Below are positions 1-12,116 of a stretch of 64,000 bases of DNA, one piece after another. The notes beneath the pieces were generated by a model that worked only from the letters and a program-made list of their open reading frames with translations, ran no database searches and was not told the origin of the DNA. This DNA is from Cordilura impudica (taxonomy: Eukaryota; Arthropoda; Insecta; Diptera; Scathophagidae). The stretch lies in NCBI GenBank assembly GCA_963682025.1, contig OY821519.1, positions 4,725,447-4,789,446 of the forward strand, written 5' to 3'. The position numbers were made by a program, and so were the translations under genes. Each line of letters opens with the position of its first letter. Position 1 is the first letter of the stretch.

Positions 1-1360
1 GTCAAAATTAATCGGTGTTTCCTTTGGAGCTGCCACAATATCAAAAATATTAATTTTATTTTAATGGGAAGTTGTAATAACGAAAAGAAGTTAAAGGTAA
101 CTTTATTGTTCACTTTAGCTAAAGTTACCTTTAACTAACATTTACTTTAAAGGCAAGTTGTAATAATGGCCCTAAGATGGCTTAATATTTAGCGGAGTCT
201 CGAAATGAATACACTTCACTTTATACATAAAATGAAAATGGGCAATGCACGGGAATATTTAAGAACAACTAAAATATGTCAGAGAAATACAACCGTACCA
301 ACCAAGAAACGATAAAAACTTTAGACTTCCAAAAATAACAACAACAGAGGTTTACATCTCTACAACATGCTTCCTAAAAAATTCTAGTAAATTAAAAAGA
401 AAAATTGTTTATTTCAGTGCAATTCCATGGTAACAGACGTATCAACTGGTACACAAAATACCCTACAAAGATTGCTCCATGTTCGTGTTTCCTTTATGAA
501 AAACAATGACTTTACTTCTATATGATGCAATTTGATTTTGAAAATTTCCTCAAAAAATATTCATTATTATTTTTTGTCAGTAACGGACGTCTCTCACAAA
601 TTAAAGTTATTTTTATACCTTCATAAAAATTAAAATTTTTTGAAATTATATATGCTAATGATTTTACTATAATTTATTTCAAATAACAAAAGAATGATAA
701 TTAAATATGATTTTATAAGATTTTTATGTCTTTAAAAAATCGAGGTAAACTGTCTATTTATATAAACACCTGTTGTACTCTGTTATGGTATGTTCAAATG
801 ACTTCCCCTTCTGTCGACTAAAGGCTCTGGAAGTGACAATATTATTTCTTGTTCACTGATTACACAAGGGAATAAGGTTTTTGTTGATTAAGAACTGAGT
901 GTTGTTTCTAAGGTTATTTGGGACGCTGAATCCAAATCTGCACTTGGTTTTTCCTATCGGCTTGACTTTTTGCGATATACCGCCATTTCCAAAATTAAGG
1001 CATTACGTATTTTGGAATAACTTGAAAACCGTTCACCATATTCAGTTAAAAAAATCCAACATTCGACAACAATATTATCTATAAGGCGTGGTTTTAAATT
1101 TTCCTAGTAGTTTCAGGGATATTGTTGAAGTTTTGAAAAAAATAACGATTTTAATAAAATTCGAATACCAATCAAATTTAAAGTTAATTCATTTTTTTGT
1201 TGGTCAGTTTCTGTTATAATTTCCTGTTATAAAGAACAATGATCGTGCCTTCTATAGAAAACATCATTATTTTTCTTTTACTAAAAATAGAAAACTTATA
1301 AGTTCCCTAAGTCTTTCATAGAATACCACAAAACAAAGAAAAAAAAAAACAAAAAAAAAT
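1..1360. other. AT-rich non-coding DNA with one hairpin
   Basis: No supported gene. A 17-bp perfect inverted repeat (AGTTAAAGGTAACTTTA and its complement) lies at about 89-136 around a short loop. The flanks GAAGTTGTAATAA (about 69) and CAAGTTGTAATAA (about 152) are similar direct copies, so this could be the end of a small unclassified foldback element. The rest is AT-rich with homopolymer runs. Confidence 0.5.
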
Positions 1361-2125
1361 ACGTAAGAATATTATAGTCGGTCTAGACCCTATACCATGC
1401 GTTTAGAAACCCTATCTCTTCGGCCCAACAAACTGGACATAGAATATAAGCAAAAACCAAATTTGAGTGGGATTTTTATTAATTTTTTGGCTACAGATAT
1501 GAAAAAGTTCATATCAGATGCTATATCTATATGGGGACTAGGTCCAAAAATGGACCGATCCTGATCATGTTTGGTAAAGTCTCTTGTATTTTGCAAAAAT
1601 ATATACAAACAAAATTTGGGATGAATCAGTGCAATATTTTTGTTTTTTAATAGATTTAAGTGAAGATCGGGAAGCAGATCTATATGGGGCAAAAGGGATA
1701 ATTTTTGGACTACTCATAAATGGACGTAATGAATGCATATAAACCCAATTTGAGTAAGATCTATGTGACAATTTGGATCTTATGACAATTTATGTCGATT
1801 TCATAGGGGTAATTTGTATGGGGGCTAGGTCTGAACATGGACCGATTCTCACCAATTTCAACAGCGTTCATCCCATGGCCGATAAAAGCTTATATACCAA
1901 ATTTCATCAAGATATATTCATATTTGCGACCTGCAGTTTGATTACAAGCTTTACATGGACACACAGACGGACGGACGGATGGACATTGTTAAATCAACTC
2001 AGAAAGTGATTCTGATTCAATCGGTATAATTAAAGATGGGTCTAGGTCAAATATTTTCGGTTGTTACAAGCAGCAGCACAAAGTCATTATACCCAAACCA
2101 CATAGTGGTATAGGGTATAAAAATT
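1361..2125 (+). mobile_element. Family A element copy A1 (mini-me/DINE-like)
   Basis: Non-coding element of about 765 bp, collinear with the other A copies. It begins near GTAAGAATATTATAGTCGG and ends ACCACATAGTGGTATAGGG plus TATAAAAA. The 5' palindrome present in other copies is cut short here (TAGTCGGTCTAGACC runs directly into CTATACC). A GGAC microsatellite sits at about 1965-1985. Family knowledge: dipteran mini-me/DINE (Helentron-associated) elements share this plan of a conserved 5' end, internal GACR tetranucleotide tract, and 3' hairpin. The small ORFs inside are not genes. Confidence 0.75.
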
Positions 2126-2189
2126 AAAACAAGAAGAAATTAAAATTGCTCTTCACACACACATCATCCGAATAATTGTTTGTATAATG

Positions 2190-2325
2190 GCGATCTTTAG
2201 TTTGAGTACCAGGCTTACGCGTCAGTACACACGGACGGTCGAACGTCGTTAAATCGACGAAGATAATGATTTAGAGTCGATTTGGTATAAGAGGTATGCC
2301 TGTGTAAAATATTATTGACAGTTAA
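2190..2325 (+). mobile_element. Degenerate tail of an A-like element
   Basis: Short diverged fragment between A1 and A2. It keeps the tetranucleotide remnant ACACACGGACGGTCG, a GTTAAATCGACGAAG-like segment and TAGAGTCGATTTGGTATAA, which match the 3' third of family A. Its 5' part and final hairpin are missing. Probably an older, truncated insertion. Confidence 0.45.
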
Positions 2326-2338
2326 AAACATCAATAAA

Positions 2339-3101
2339 ACAAGTAAGAAAATTAGAGTCGGTCTAGACCGACTATATGATACCCTATACCATGCCCTATC
2401 TCTTAGGCCCAACTAACTGGACATAGAAAATAAGCAAAAACCAAATTTGAGTCTGATTTTTATTAATTTTTTTGGCTGCAGATATGAAAAGTTCATATCG
2501 GATGCTATATCTATATGGGGACTAGGTCCAAAAATGGACCGATCCTGATCATGTTTGGTAAAGTCTCTTGTATTTTGCAAAAATATATACATACCAACAA
2601 AATCTGAGAAGAATCAGTGCAATATTTTTGTTTTTTAATAGATTTAAGTGAAGATCGGGAAGCAGATCTATATGGGGGAAAAGGGATCATTTTTGGACTA
2701 CTCATAAATGGACGTAATGAATGCATACAAAACCCAACCTAAGTAAGATCTATATGAAATTTGGATCTTATGGCAATTTATGTCGATTTCATAGGGGTAA
2801 TTTGTATGGGGGCTAGGTGTGAACAGACCGATTCTCACCAATTTCAATAGCGTTCATCCCATGGCCGATAAAAGCTTATATACCAAATTACGTCAAGATA
2901 TATTCATATTTGCGACCTGCAGTTTGATTACAAGCTTTACATGGACACACAGACGGACGGACGGACGGACGGACGGACGGACATTGTTAAATCAACTCAG
3001 AAAGTGATTCTGATTCGATCGGTATAATTAAAGATGGGTCTAGGTCAAATATTTTTGGTTGTTACAAACAGCAGCACAAAGTCATTATACCCAAACCACA
3101 A
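2339..3101 (+). mobile_element. Family A element copy A2, 3' end lost
   Basis: Starts ACAAGTAAGAAAATTAGAG with the full 18-bp palindrome AGTCGGTCTAGACCGACT, followed by GATACCCTATACCATG. It carries a longer GGAC tract (about seven units near 2953-2983) than A1. It stops at CCCAAACCACA, just before the 3' hairpin and the GGTATAGGGTATA subterminal repeat, so it is truncated by about 25 bp. No coding capacity. Confidence 0.75.
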
Positions 3102-3699
3102 ACCCAAAAATCCTATTAAATATTATATCCAACATTTTACTCATAACATGCTAAGATGAATATATATTTTAAATTCATTTTGAACTCACTTATATTATAA
3201 AAAAATAACATAAATTTGAACAGTAATAAATATTAAAACAATTAGAGCTAAACACTGGTGTATATAATTTTGAAGCAAACCGAGTTGTCGATTATATTCA
3301 CAATCAAAAATTACAAAAGCTACCCCAAAAATTTGTATTTTCATTTCATTGTTATTTGAAGGACTTATAGAGTTAATAAACATTGGAGGGTGATTAAAAA
3401 AACTTTTTTTTTTTATTTTTAACAAAACTGTTCTTATAACAAAGAGAATGTTTTAACAACCGATGACCTTAAGCCGAACTAAATTCACCCTTCAACTACA
3501 CAACAGGTCAACAAAAATCTAAATTATCAACGTTAATAAACATTTTATGAAATTTTGGCAAAAAAAAGGGTAATGTTTAAAAAAGGGTACTTTTTTCAAA
3601 AGATGGTTATTTTTTTTAAAAGAGGGATTATATTTTTTTTTTTCATATTGGCGATTTTTTTTATTATATCGTGATAACAATAAAAATTATATGGCAATA
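3102..3699. other. AT-rich spacer, nothing recognised
   Basis: About 600 bp of AT-rich sequence with T and A runs (for example 3400-3420 and 3595-3660). One minus-strand frame is open for 76 codons (3195-3425), but its composition follows the base composition and it shows no domain. No gene is called. Confidence 0.5.
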
Positions 3700-4095
3700 C
3701 TTGCTTAGGCTAATGTGACACGTGTAGTATAAATACACACAACTACAATGACCAAAGCAATAAGAACAACTACAACATAAAACATACGTATCTTAAGAAA
3801 AACAACAAACACACGGGTAATTTTTGTTTTTTCAAGAGATTTTTTAAAGTTTCATTCTTATCTCGTGATCTTGTCGATCGATTTTGAAGATTTTAAGTAG
3901 CAACTACTTCGGCATGGCAATAAATGATTTTATGTAAACACGAAGAGTATAGCTTAATTATAGAGGGCGTGATCGTGATTAGCACAGTCATCGCTAAATG
4001 AATTTCCCTTCTTATATATATGATTTTACTTCGATGCATTACAAATGGAATGACAAACCTATATATACTCTCTGCACAGAGGAATGGCAGCATGA
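3700..4095 (+). mobile_element. Degenerate 3' part of a family B element
   Basis: Matches the last fifth of the long B copies at 4766 and 54882: an ACAACTACAA-rich stretch, TTTTTTCAAGAGATTTTTT, CTCGTGATCTTGTCGATCG, GAGGGCGTGATCGTGATTA, then ATTACAAATGGAATGACAAA and CTCTCTGCACAGAGG. The microsatellite and the terminal GGGTATAAAAA are eroded. Likely an old copy. Confidence 0.55.
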
Positions 4096-4765
4096 CCAAA
4101 TTTATTTTTCAAATCTTTGAAACGAATACTAGTGTAGATTTTAGAATTTAACTGTTTTAATTAAATAAACATTAACCATTTGCGAGATAGTTTCGTACTC
4201 GTGAGTGAAAGTCAAACTCCTGATATCATTGTGGCATGCACAAATGCAAAAAATTGTATTCATCGAGATTAAACCAGAAATGTATTTTTTTCATGAGTCA
4301 GCGTGAGTTAAAAATTACTATCCCACCCAAAATAAAGACAAATGATAATAAAAGCAATTTGATTTTTGTTTGCCTTTTTTTTAAATTGAGTTTTAGCAAT
4401 TGAAATTCTTTCACAAAAACTGTGATAAGTAGAAAACTCCAGAAATATATTATTTTATTGACGTCCCGAATTTTAAAACCAAATTTGTTTTTTATAAATT
4501 ATTTTTTATTAAATCTTCACAAAAAAAAAATAAGTATATGATATTATGCACTCCTACCTTTTGACGCCGCGAAAAGTGAGAGAATATTTTAGAAAACTCA
4601 CTATTTTGGTTTAGAATAATTGTATGTATCTTTAAATATTCCTAACCAGTAATTCCAATGAAGGACTAGGTAATTGAAATAGTATTCAAATTAAGGAATT
4701 AAGGAATTTGGGATTTAAAATTTTTCAAATATAAATATATATTAAATATATAACTTTCTTACTTA
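4096..4765. other. AT-rich spacer, nothing recognised
   Basis: About 670 bp of AT-rich DNA between two family B copies. I see no open frame of note, no inverted repeat and no familiar transposon end. Confidence 0.5.
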
Positions 4766-7712
4766 AAAACAAGTAAGGGTGTTAAATTCGGCTGTGCCGA
4801 ATCTTTGATACCCTCCACCTCCGTTTGAGTATATGCATGCGTTTCCGGTTATATGACATAACTTTTCGTTTAATTTAGATTTTGCTAATTACATACTCGC
4901 CCTAACCTCCATTGCAAAAGTAATGGTTGTGTAGGGTGGCTATATGCATTAAATCGTGCTATTTGGAGATGGCTGTATAGTTTCTTTTAACTGGCGAAAT
5001 ATTTTTTCATTGCGGCCATATAGGTCGGATGGAGTAACAAAATAATAACCAAAAAAAAAGCTCTCTCAACTTTTTTATTAAAATATTGCCATATTTGGAA
5101 AACAATGAGAATAAATTTATAATAATAAATAATCAAATTAGGGATGCCAAACGCAAAAAACCAAAAGTCCCAAACATTTTAAATAAAATAATTTGTTGTC
5201 TTTATTTTCTGAAAAATTTCAAATTTTCATAAAAAAAATTTTTTGAAAATTTATATATAAATAACATTCTCATTAAATTGCGTTTATTTATGCAACAATT
5301 TTTATGTTCGCAATTATTAAATATCATTTGAGGTTTTCTAAAATTCATTGAATTTAAATTAATGTTTTCTGTAGTCCGATTCAACGATCCGACAATCGCA
5401 AAATATATCGACAGCTATTGTTGTTTGCACTAAGGATTAAGTGAATCACTAGGTACATACATCTTAACGACAGTCGGCAAATCTATTTTTCTCTTTATTT
5501 AAATTGTAAACGAGTGGCATCTCTGTCAAAATAAGCGCAAAACACAAAGAAGAATAGAAAAAACAAATTACTTCGTGTTTGACAGGATGATTTTATGTTT
5601 ATGTTTAATATCTCTATTTTTTTTTACTAATATTTCTGTTTATTTATTTGAAAATGAAATAATGAATTGAATATGCTATTTAATTTTTTTATTTATATTA
5701 AAAAGTTTTTTAATTAATTATGACGACATTTCAACCTAAAAATTTAAGTTTTTAACTATTTAATAAACAACACAAAAATGGTTGTCGTTTAGATAACAAC
5801 AACAGCTGACTTTAACAATAGCGAATATCGTTTAAAAATTTTACTGATAATTTTGTTATTTTCTTTTTTTAACGATTCGACTATCGTTTAAAGAAGTTAC
5901 TGAAAAGCTATTATGCCAATGCCAATATTTTTTTTTAAATGTAAACATTTTTTAAATGTAAACATATTTGGCTTTTTTTTTTGAATTTCAATTTGTGTTT
6001 AACGAATAAAATTTATATGTATATTAAAGATGCAATTGATGTCTTCTAAATTTAAAATTATTATTTCCGACGTTTTGATATGATTTTCTGAAATTCAATT
6101 AACATTTACTAATTTATAATTGGAAATTTTAATTCTAGTTTTTAGAATTGATATTTTCTTAAATTTGAATGGAAAAATTTAAAAAGTGCAATTTTGTATT
6201 TATGTGAATAATAATGCTTTAGTAATTATAAACAATTTTTAAAAATTAGATGTAATCGCAATCAGATATTTTGTAAAGCAGAATAATTATTCTATATAAC
6301 TATGTAGAACTGTTTTGAAAGCAAAAAACTCATTGATGAACTCGGTAACTCTTTATTGTAAAGACAACGAAAAGTTATATGCAAAACTTATGTTCATATT
6401 TTAAAAGAATAATGAAAAAACGTATGAAATAAAAGACCAGCCCGTGTATACTCTTAACATTGTTCTGTATGATATCCAGTCGAAAATATTAACATTTATG
6501 TTAAAATAGAAATAACTAATTAGAACAAACAAAACAAAAATTGTGGCGCCATCTACTGTGGCATAGTCACGCTGGGCAAAATGAAGTGACACTCTGTTAA
6601 TGCAAAAGAAATGTATTTTCCCCACAAAAAAATATTGCAGAATTTTATGTAAATAAAATAATATACCGATTTATTTCTAACATGCGGTTATTATGGATAT
6701 ACATATACTATTTGTATTATTTAATATGTGTATATATGTATGTATATGTAAATATTACACACAAAAAATACAACATCAAACGTTATTTTTGTGTTTTTCT
6801 TTTTAAATAAATTAATACAAAAAATTTTTTTGCTAAAGTTACATTGTTTTTTTTTATTAACAACTAGGTATTTTCGCATTATTTGCTTTAGATGCTGGTG
6901 AATTTTTACTGCCTTTATATTAACTCGTAGTGCCCTCTTGTCGAAAAAAATTTGGATCGATTTTAACCCCTTTCCCGTAATCCAATCGATCTGAAACTTT
7001 GCAGGCAGGCTCGTGGCAACGATAGAAATAATCTAATAATTTTTTTTTAGTGATGCCAAAACAATGGAAACTTTTCAATTTTTCTAACAGAGTTGATAAA
7101 AAAAAATGTACAACGGGTTAGTTTTTATAATATTATTACCACAACGACCACAAAAACAACAAGTCCAGCTATGACATCAATACAACATTTTGATTAACAA
7201 CAAAAACAATATAGAAACATCATATGTTTCATTTTTTTTAATTTTTCAGAGATTTCCCTGGACCTGTTCCTCCGATTTTAATGATTTTTGAAATAGGAAT
7301 CTTTCCATGAATTTGGTGAATCATTCTCATTAAAAGCAATCACCTTAGCTATCCTATTGAGGGCGTGATCGTGACAAGAACAACATAGAAAATTATATTT
7401 TTTCAAGACTTTTTTTAGTTCTTCATTCAAATCTCGGGCCCTAATCGACCGATTTGGACGATTTTAAATAACAAACTTCTCAGGATGTCAGTGAATCAGT
7501 TTTAATATCAACAAGCGCCCTAGCTGCCCGATTGATGCCGTAATCGTGATTTCCACAGACGGACTGACGAACATCGCTATATCAACTCCGGTTGTTATAA
7601 GGATCACAAATATATATATTTTATAGGGGCCAAAATTTTTTTCTTATTATTACAAACGGAATGATAAACTTATATGTTCTCTCTGCACACTGGAGTGGAG
7701 GGTATATAAGCG
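4766..7712 (+). mobile_element. Family B long element copy B1 (2.95 kb, non-coding)
   Basis: Begins AACAAGTAAGGGTGTTAAA, followed by the hairpin ATTCGGCTGTGCCGAAT and GATACCCTCCACC, and ends at GGAGTGGAGGGTATATAAG. The subterminal GATACCCTCCAC and its inverted partner GTGGAGGGTATA mirror the family A layout. The 2.9-kb interior is nearly the same as that of B2 (54882-57838), including GGCGCCATCTACTGTGGC near 6545 and the CAGACGGACTGACG remnant near 7556. Open frames do not exceed about 75 codons, so it is non-autonomous. Its flanks differ from those of B2, which argues for transposition and against segmental duplication. Confidence 0.75.
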
Positions 7713-7859
7713 CATCTTTTTCTATAAGTACATTAAGCATGCCTTAATTTACGATTTGGTTTACTATCTTATAGCTTTTCGTTCCAAAGTTACAGCTAAA
7801 ATTGTGAAATAGGAGCAATTTTTCCAAAACACAAAAAAGCGGCTAACAGGTTAAATATT

Positions 7860-8345
7860 TTTTTACCCAGCCCTCTAAATTCGGGTGCAAATTCTAGGAA
7901 ATTGTATTCAATTAATATCTTTCAATGATTTATGCTACCTAAAAGTATGCTAATTTTAGGCAATTCACAATTCAACACAGGCAGTGTGATATGCAATAAT
8001 TATAAAGAAATTCGGTTACGTTATTGTCGTTATTAACGTTATTGGTTTATGTCCAAAATTATATTTCTATTCAACACAGGACTTTTCATATACAATTTTT
8101 GCAAGCACATTAACAAATTTAGTAAACACACATACAGCATTGTATAATTTTACGTATGTATTAGTAGCAACTTTAAGTGAATTTTACTCAACAAAGGTGT
8201 AAAAATGTAAATTTCTGTAAATCTGGTGGACAGCTAAAAATAAATACCTTTCAAATGAGATACGTTTGGTCAAAGTCGGGATAAAACTGACAAAGGTATG
8301 TCGTTCACAAGCAATCGCCTATTAATATTATAGATCCATCAATAA
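7860..8345 (+). repeat. Family D repeat fragment
   Basis: Shares a series of phrases with 15990-16310 and, reversed, with 30890-31280: ACCCAGCCCTCTAAATTCGG, AATTCTAGGAAATTGTATTC, CATTGTATAATTTTACGTAT, and CACAAGCAATCGCCTATTAA followed by TATTATAGA. Unclassified dispersed repeat, probably a DNA transposon remnant. No coding potential seen. Confidence 0.55.
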
Positions 8346-9628
8346 AAAAACAGTATTTTAAAATTAATCACTTTTCATTTTCATTTTCAAAAATACAAAT
8401 TATTTTTTTACAATTACAAACTGTTAGGTAACATAGATTAGAAATCATTATTCCCAAAAATATTTAATTGTTTTCCTTATAAGCGGAGAAAATGTTTTCA
8501 AATATTCTAATTGAAAATTCCCAGATAACAATTCTCAGCTGTTCATCATATTTGATTTAAATGTTTTTTTAATAAACATAATTGATTTATTAATTCTGAA
8601 ATTTATTCAGTACGTATAAAAATATCGAAATTTTTTTTTTATTCATTGTATAAAAATACATAAAAACAGAAAATCACCACACCACATAACCACACCATAA
8701 GTGCAAGGTTATTTTGGTGGTAATTGGTATCATTGTGATACCATCCTTCCAGCTAATCAACCAATAAACATAATTTCAGCTATGGCGTATTCACAGAAAG
8801 CTGTGAGTAGGATTGATGTGGTTTAATCTGTTTCTTTCGGTTGATGCAGCAGTTGTAACAAATAGTTTTTTCATTAAAATTGCTAATAAATAATTATACA
8901 CGTGCATGTGTAATATGAACATATTCGTGTTGATAATATTAAAATAATACACACATATGCATGTGTAAGTAATTGAAAATTATACTAATTATACTATTCA
9001 TATATGTATATAGTTCATATTATGATGTAACTTAACTTATTTAAATAAATATCAGTTCTCTGAGTTCATTACGATTAATTTAGAAATTACAGTAAAACAT
9101 GTCAAATATAATTACACATTAGATAAGATTATTATATAAATTTATTTATTGTTTTTCTAAACTTCTTTTGTTGAATACGAGTGCATACATAAATTTGTGG
9201 TTTGTGTATATTATTATATAAGTATATTATTAAAACTAACTAAATTAATTGAAATTGATATTTAAAAAAAACAAATTGTATGATGAAAAACTTTGTGTAG
9301 AAACACGAGTATAAAGTTTGTTATTGTAAGAAACACCTTATCGTCTGTATATCGACAATAAACTATTTCATTTCAATTAATAACTACTTAGTTGTCATAT
9401 GCCTAAATATAATCCAGGGTTTGTATGATGATTGATATATTTACTTAATATTAAAAAGATTGGTATCAATAAGCAAACAAAACGAAACAAATAAAATATT
9501 TATTTATTTATTTATTTACATTATATTAAACTTATAAGAATATAAGACTAATATACATATAAAGATACTAGCATTGGCAGCAGGGGCCATAAGCAATATA
9601 AAATATTTATTTCCACAAATTGTAATAA
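8346..9628. other. AT-rich non-coding DNA
   Basis: About 1.3 kb of strongly AT-rich sequence with simple runs, such as the TTTA repeats at 9499-9520. No gene, RNA or transposon end recognised. Confidence 0.5.
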
Positions 9629-10192
9629 AAACAAGTAAGAGTGTTAAATTCGGCTGTGCCGAATCTTTGATACCCTCCACCTCGGTTTGTGGCAATACTA
9701 TTAACATAGCTCATGGTAGTTGTGTTCTTGTTATTGTTAATATGTATGAATCACATTTTTTTTGTGGCTTTTTTTATGTTGTTGTATGTTCAACCACTAA
9801 ACTATTACAAGAAAACACTAGGTTTCATGTTTTTTTTAGAGGTATCTATAAACTTTTGTTCATTTCTCAGCGCAGAGGCTCCCGATTTACTCCGATTTCA
9901 ATACCAACCTGGTGGGAATTATGGCAAATAATTTTTTCGTAACCTGACCTAAGTAAATGCTTTTTTTTTTGAATGAGCGTGATTTCAACAGACACACGGA
10001 CAGACGGACAGACGGACAGACGGACAGACGGACAGACGGACAGACGGACATCGCTATATCGACTCGAGCTGTGATAAGGATCAAGAATATATATACTTTA
10101 TTGGGTCGGAAATTAGTTTTTCGATGCGTTACAAACGGAATGACAAACCTATATATACCCTCTGCCACTGAGATGTGGAGGGTATAAAAAGA
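9629..10192 (+). mobile_element. Family B short element copy B3
   Basis: A 564-bp copy of family B with both ends: ACAAGTAAGAGTGTTAAATT, hairpin ATTCGGCTGTGCCGAAT and GATACCCTCCACCTCGG at the left, GATGTGGAGGGTATAAAAAG at the right. The centre carries a long (GACGGACA)n tract at about 9993-10049, continuing into CATCGCTATATCGACTCGAG. It lacks most of the interior of B1 and B2 and so is the compact form. Open frames crossing it read through the microsatellite and are not genes. Confidence 0.78.
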
Positions 10193-10270
10193 AATGAGAA
10201 AAAACTCGTTGTAGTGGCTTAGAATAATTTCGATTTTCTTTAAAACTACTTAACCTATAACATGTTTTTA

Positions 10271-11110
10271 TCTTTATATGTGTATATATTTCTTTTGTCC
10301 GTGTGTTTGTCACTGAAATTTTGTGTATGTATTTGAGTGAGTGCCTAAACGGTTTATATTCACAATTTTCGGAGCTTGGATAAATGGGCGTGGCACCTCC
10401 TATACATAATAACTATTCAAAAGCATATATCTCGTGTATAATGTCAGGAAGAGCTGTGTAAATTTGTGTGAGGATATCACGCCAGTAGGCGTGGCACCTC
10501 CCATACAAGCTAAATATTCAATATCTTATCTTTCAAGTATTTTGGCAGGTACACACAGAAAAAATATTTACCAACCGAATTGGTCTTAAGTGGAATAACT
10601 GTATTTTCGATTGTATCAACAGAAATTTAATATCATCTGCAAATTTTCTATTATGATAAAATATTTACTGTTAAGGCAATAGAATTGTAATCATCGTGAA
10701 CCCGAAAATTGGTTATTAGTATTATCCCAATTCGGTTGGTAATAAATTCGGTAGCCACAATGAATCTGTTTTCTGTGTGTAGAACTTTGAAAATTTGTGT
10801 GAGGATATCTGTGAATAATACGATTATGTGTAGCCGTGCTGAAAATGGGCGAGTCACCTCCCGCACAGACTGTATCTTGAATATCATATACCTTGGGTAA
10901 TATAAAAGAGAGACAGAGTAACGATACTCTGTGTGAGTTCACAGGATATACGTGTTAGTAGCCGTACTGAAAATGGGCAGCATTTGATCAAAAGGCGTGA
11001 CACCCACCATATAAAATTGTTATACAAAGTCAAATATTTCGAGTATTAGGACAGGGAGAGATTTGCGAATTTGAGTGAGGAAATAGCCGAAAATGAGCGG
11101 CATTGAATAA
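10271..11110 (+). mobile_element. Family E Helitron-like tandem-repeat region, copy E1
   Basis: Degenerate tandem repeats each carry a GGGCGTGGCACCTCCCA-type motif: TGGGCGTGGCACCTCC near 10385, AGGCGTGGCACCTCCC near 10489, eroded versions near 10847 and 10998. Phrases such as AATTTGTGTGAGGATATC recur. The same repeats at 46.55-47.4 kb lead into a Helitron-type 3' end, so this is probably the body of a non-autonomous Helitron. The sequence A-TCTTTATATGTG near 10270 could be its 5' terminus (weak). A 230-bp MITE interrupts it at 10551-10780. Confidence 0.5.
10551..10780. mobile_element. Small MITE with CACACAGAAAA ends
   Basis: About 230 bp. The left end is ACACACAGAAAA and the right end is its inverted match TTTTCTGTGTGT. 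Inside these, TTACCAACCGAATTGG (about 10569) and CCAATTCGGTTGGTAA (about 10728) form a second perfect inverted pair. Non-coding. It splits the family E repeat, whose phrases resume on both sides. I could not define a target duplication. Confidence 0.55.
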
Positions 11111-11571
11111 ATAAAAACGTTGGTCAGGCGTTCGGCCTGACCATCACGGCTGAACCGCTCCTCTGTGGCAATATCCACGTAAGTGGTATTTTTTCCGTAA
11201 TTGAGTTAACAACACCATAATTTCCCAAATGTCAAATTTTATATGGTGTAAAAACGATATAGTTGTATCTTTCCTAGCGTCCAAAAGAGACCACTCTTTT
11301 AATTGACACAAAAGCTGTAACGACAAAACTTTTCAAAGCAACAAAGTCATATTAGTCTTTTGGACACCACATTTGCTCAAACGACAAAGCTTTTTAAAGC
11401 AACAAAGTCATAATAGTTAGTCGGGCGCGAAATTCATGAATGATTAGTAAATTAGTGTAAATATAAGGGAAATAATGCAATAAATGCACTTTGCGTCATT
11501 GTTGCTGAGTTTTTTTTTTTCAATTATTAAAAACTAGTATTTTTCCTCAATATTATGAGACTTTTCTAAAT
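11111..11571. other. Non-coding spacer with a GC-rich hairpin
   Basis: GGTCAGGC (11122-11129) and GCCTGACC (11135-11142) form a perfect 8-bp stem with a 5-nt loop. A direct repeat of about 35 bp containing AAAGCAACAAAGTCATA occurs near 11330 and 11396. No gene seen. The hairpin sits at the end of the family E region and may be a transposon terminus, but no clear CTRR-T end follows. Confidence 0.45.
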
Positions 11572-11636
11572 ATATAGGGGTGTAAAATCCAATTTCACGA
11601 TACAATCGGTGTGTGATATATGTATGTGTATTGGTG

Positions 11637-12035
11637 CATTTAGTAAGCAGAACCGCCGAGTTCGCTGTCTGTTTAGCAAAATCACAAATCTTTTTTATTA
11701 ATTTTAAATACTCAAGCTATGAACCGCTAGGTGGGCTGTGAGTTTAACATGTTCTCAAACTTACAGAGTTGTTTTTTGTTAATAGTCAAGTATATATTTG
11801 TTGTTGCCAGAACTTTTTAGTAAGCGGACCCGCCGAGTTCGCTGTCTGTTTAGCAAAATCACAAATCTTTTTCATTAATTCTAAATACTCAAGCTATGAA
11901 CCGCTAGGTGGGCTGTGAGTTTAACATGTTCACAAACTTACAGAGTTGTTTTTTTTTAATAGTCAAGTATATATTTGCTATTGACAGAATTTTTTAGTAA
12001 GCAGAACCGCTAGGTGTGCTGTGAGTTTAATAAGC
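11637..12035 (+). repeat. 177-bp tandem repeat, about 2.25 copies
   Basis: Two nearly identical units begin at TTTAGTAAGCAGAACCGCCG (about 11638) and TTTAGTAAGCGGACCCGCCG (about 11816). A third, partial unit starts at about 11992. Each contains GAACCGCTAGGTGGGCTGTG. It lies inside C1, before the minisatellite. Confidence 0.75.
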
Positions 12036-12116
12036 TAAATACTAGGAAAACTTTGAAAAAATCGAAAATAAACTTGTGTTTTTAATTTCTACACCTTTTA
12101 CAATTGTATAGAAAAA

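Noticed and set aside
1773..2009. Open frame of 78 codons (MDLMTIYVDFIGVIC...) with near-copies at 2819, 18013, 37574 and 44324
   Set aside because: It recurs only because family A copies are similar. It runs through the GGAC microsatellite and has no domain or start context, so it is not a gene family.
11122..11143. GGTCAGGC hairpin as a Helitron 3' end of E1
   Set aside because: The only CTRR-like sequence after it (CTGA) is followed by A, not T, so the terminus is not supported.
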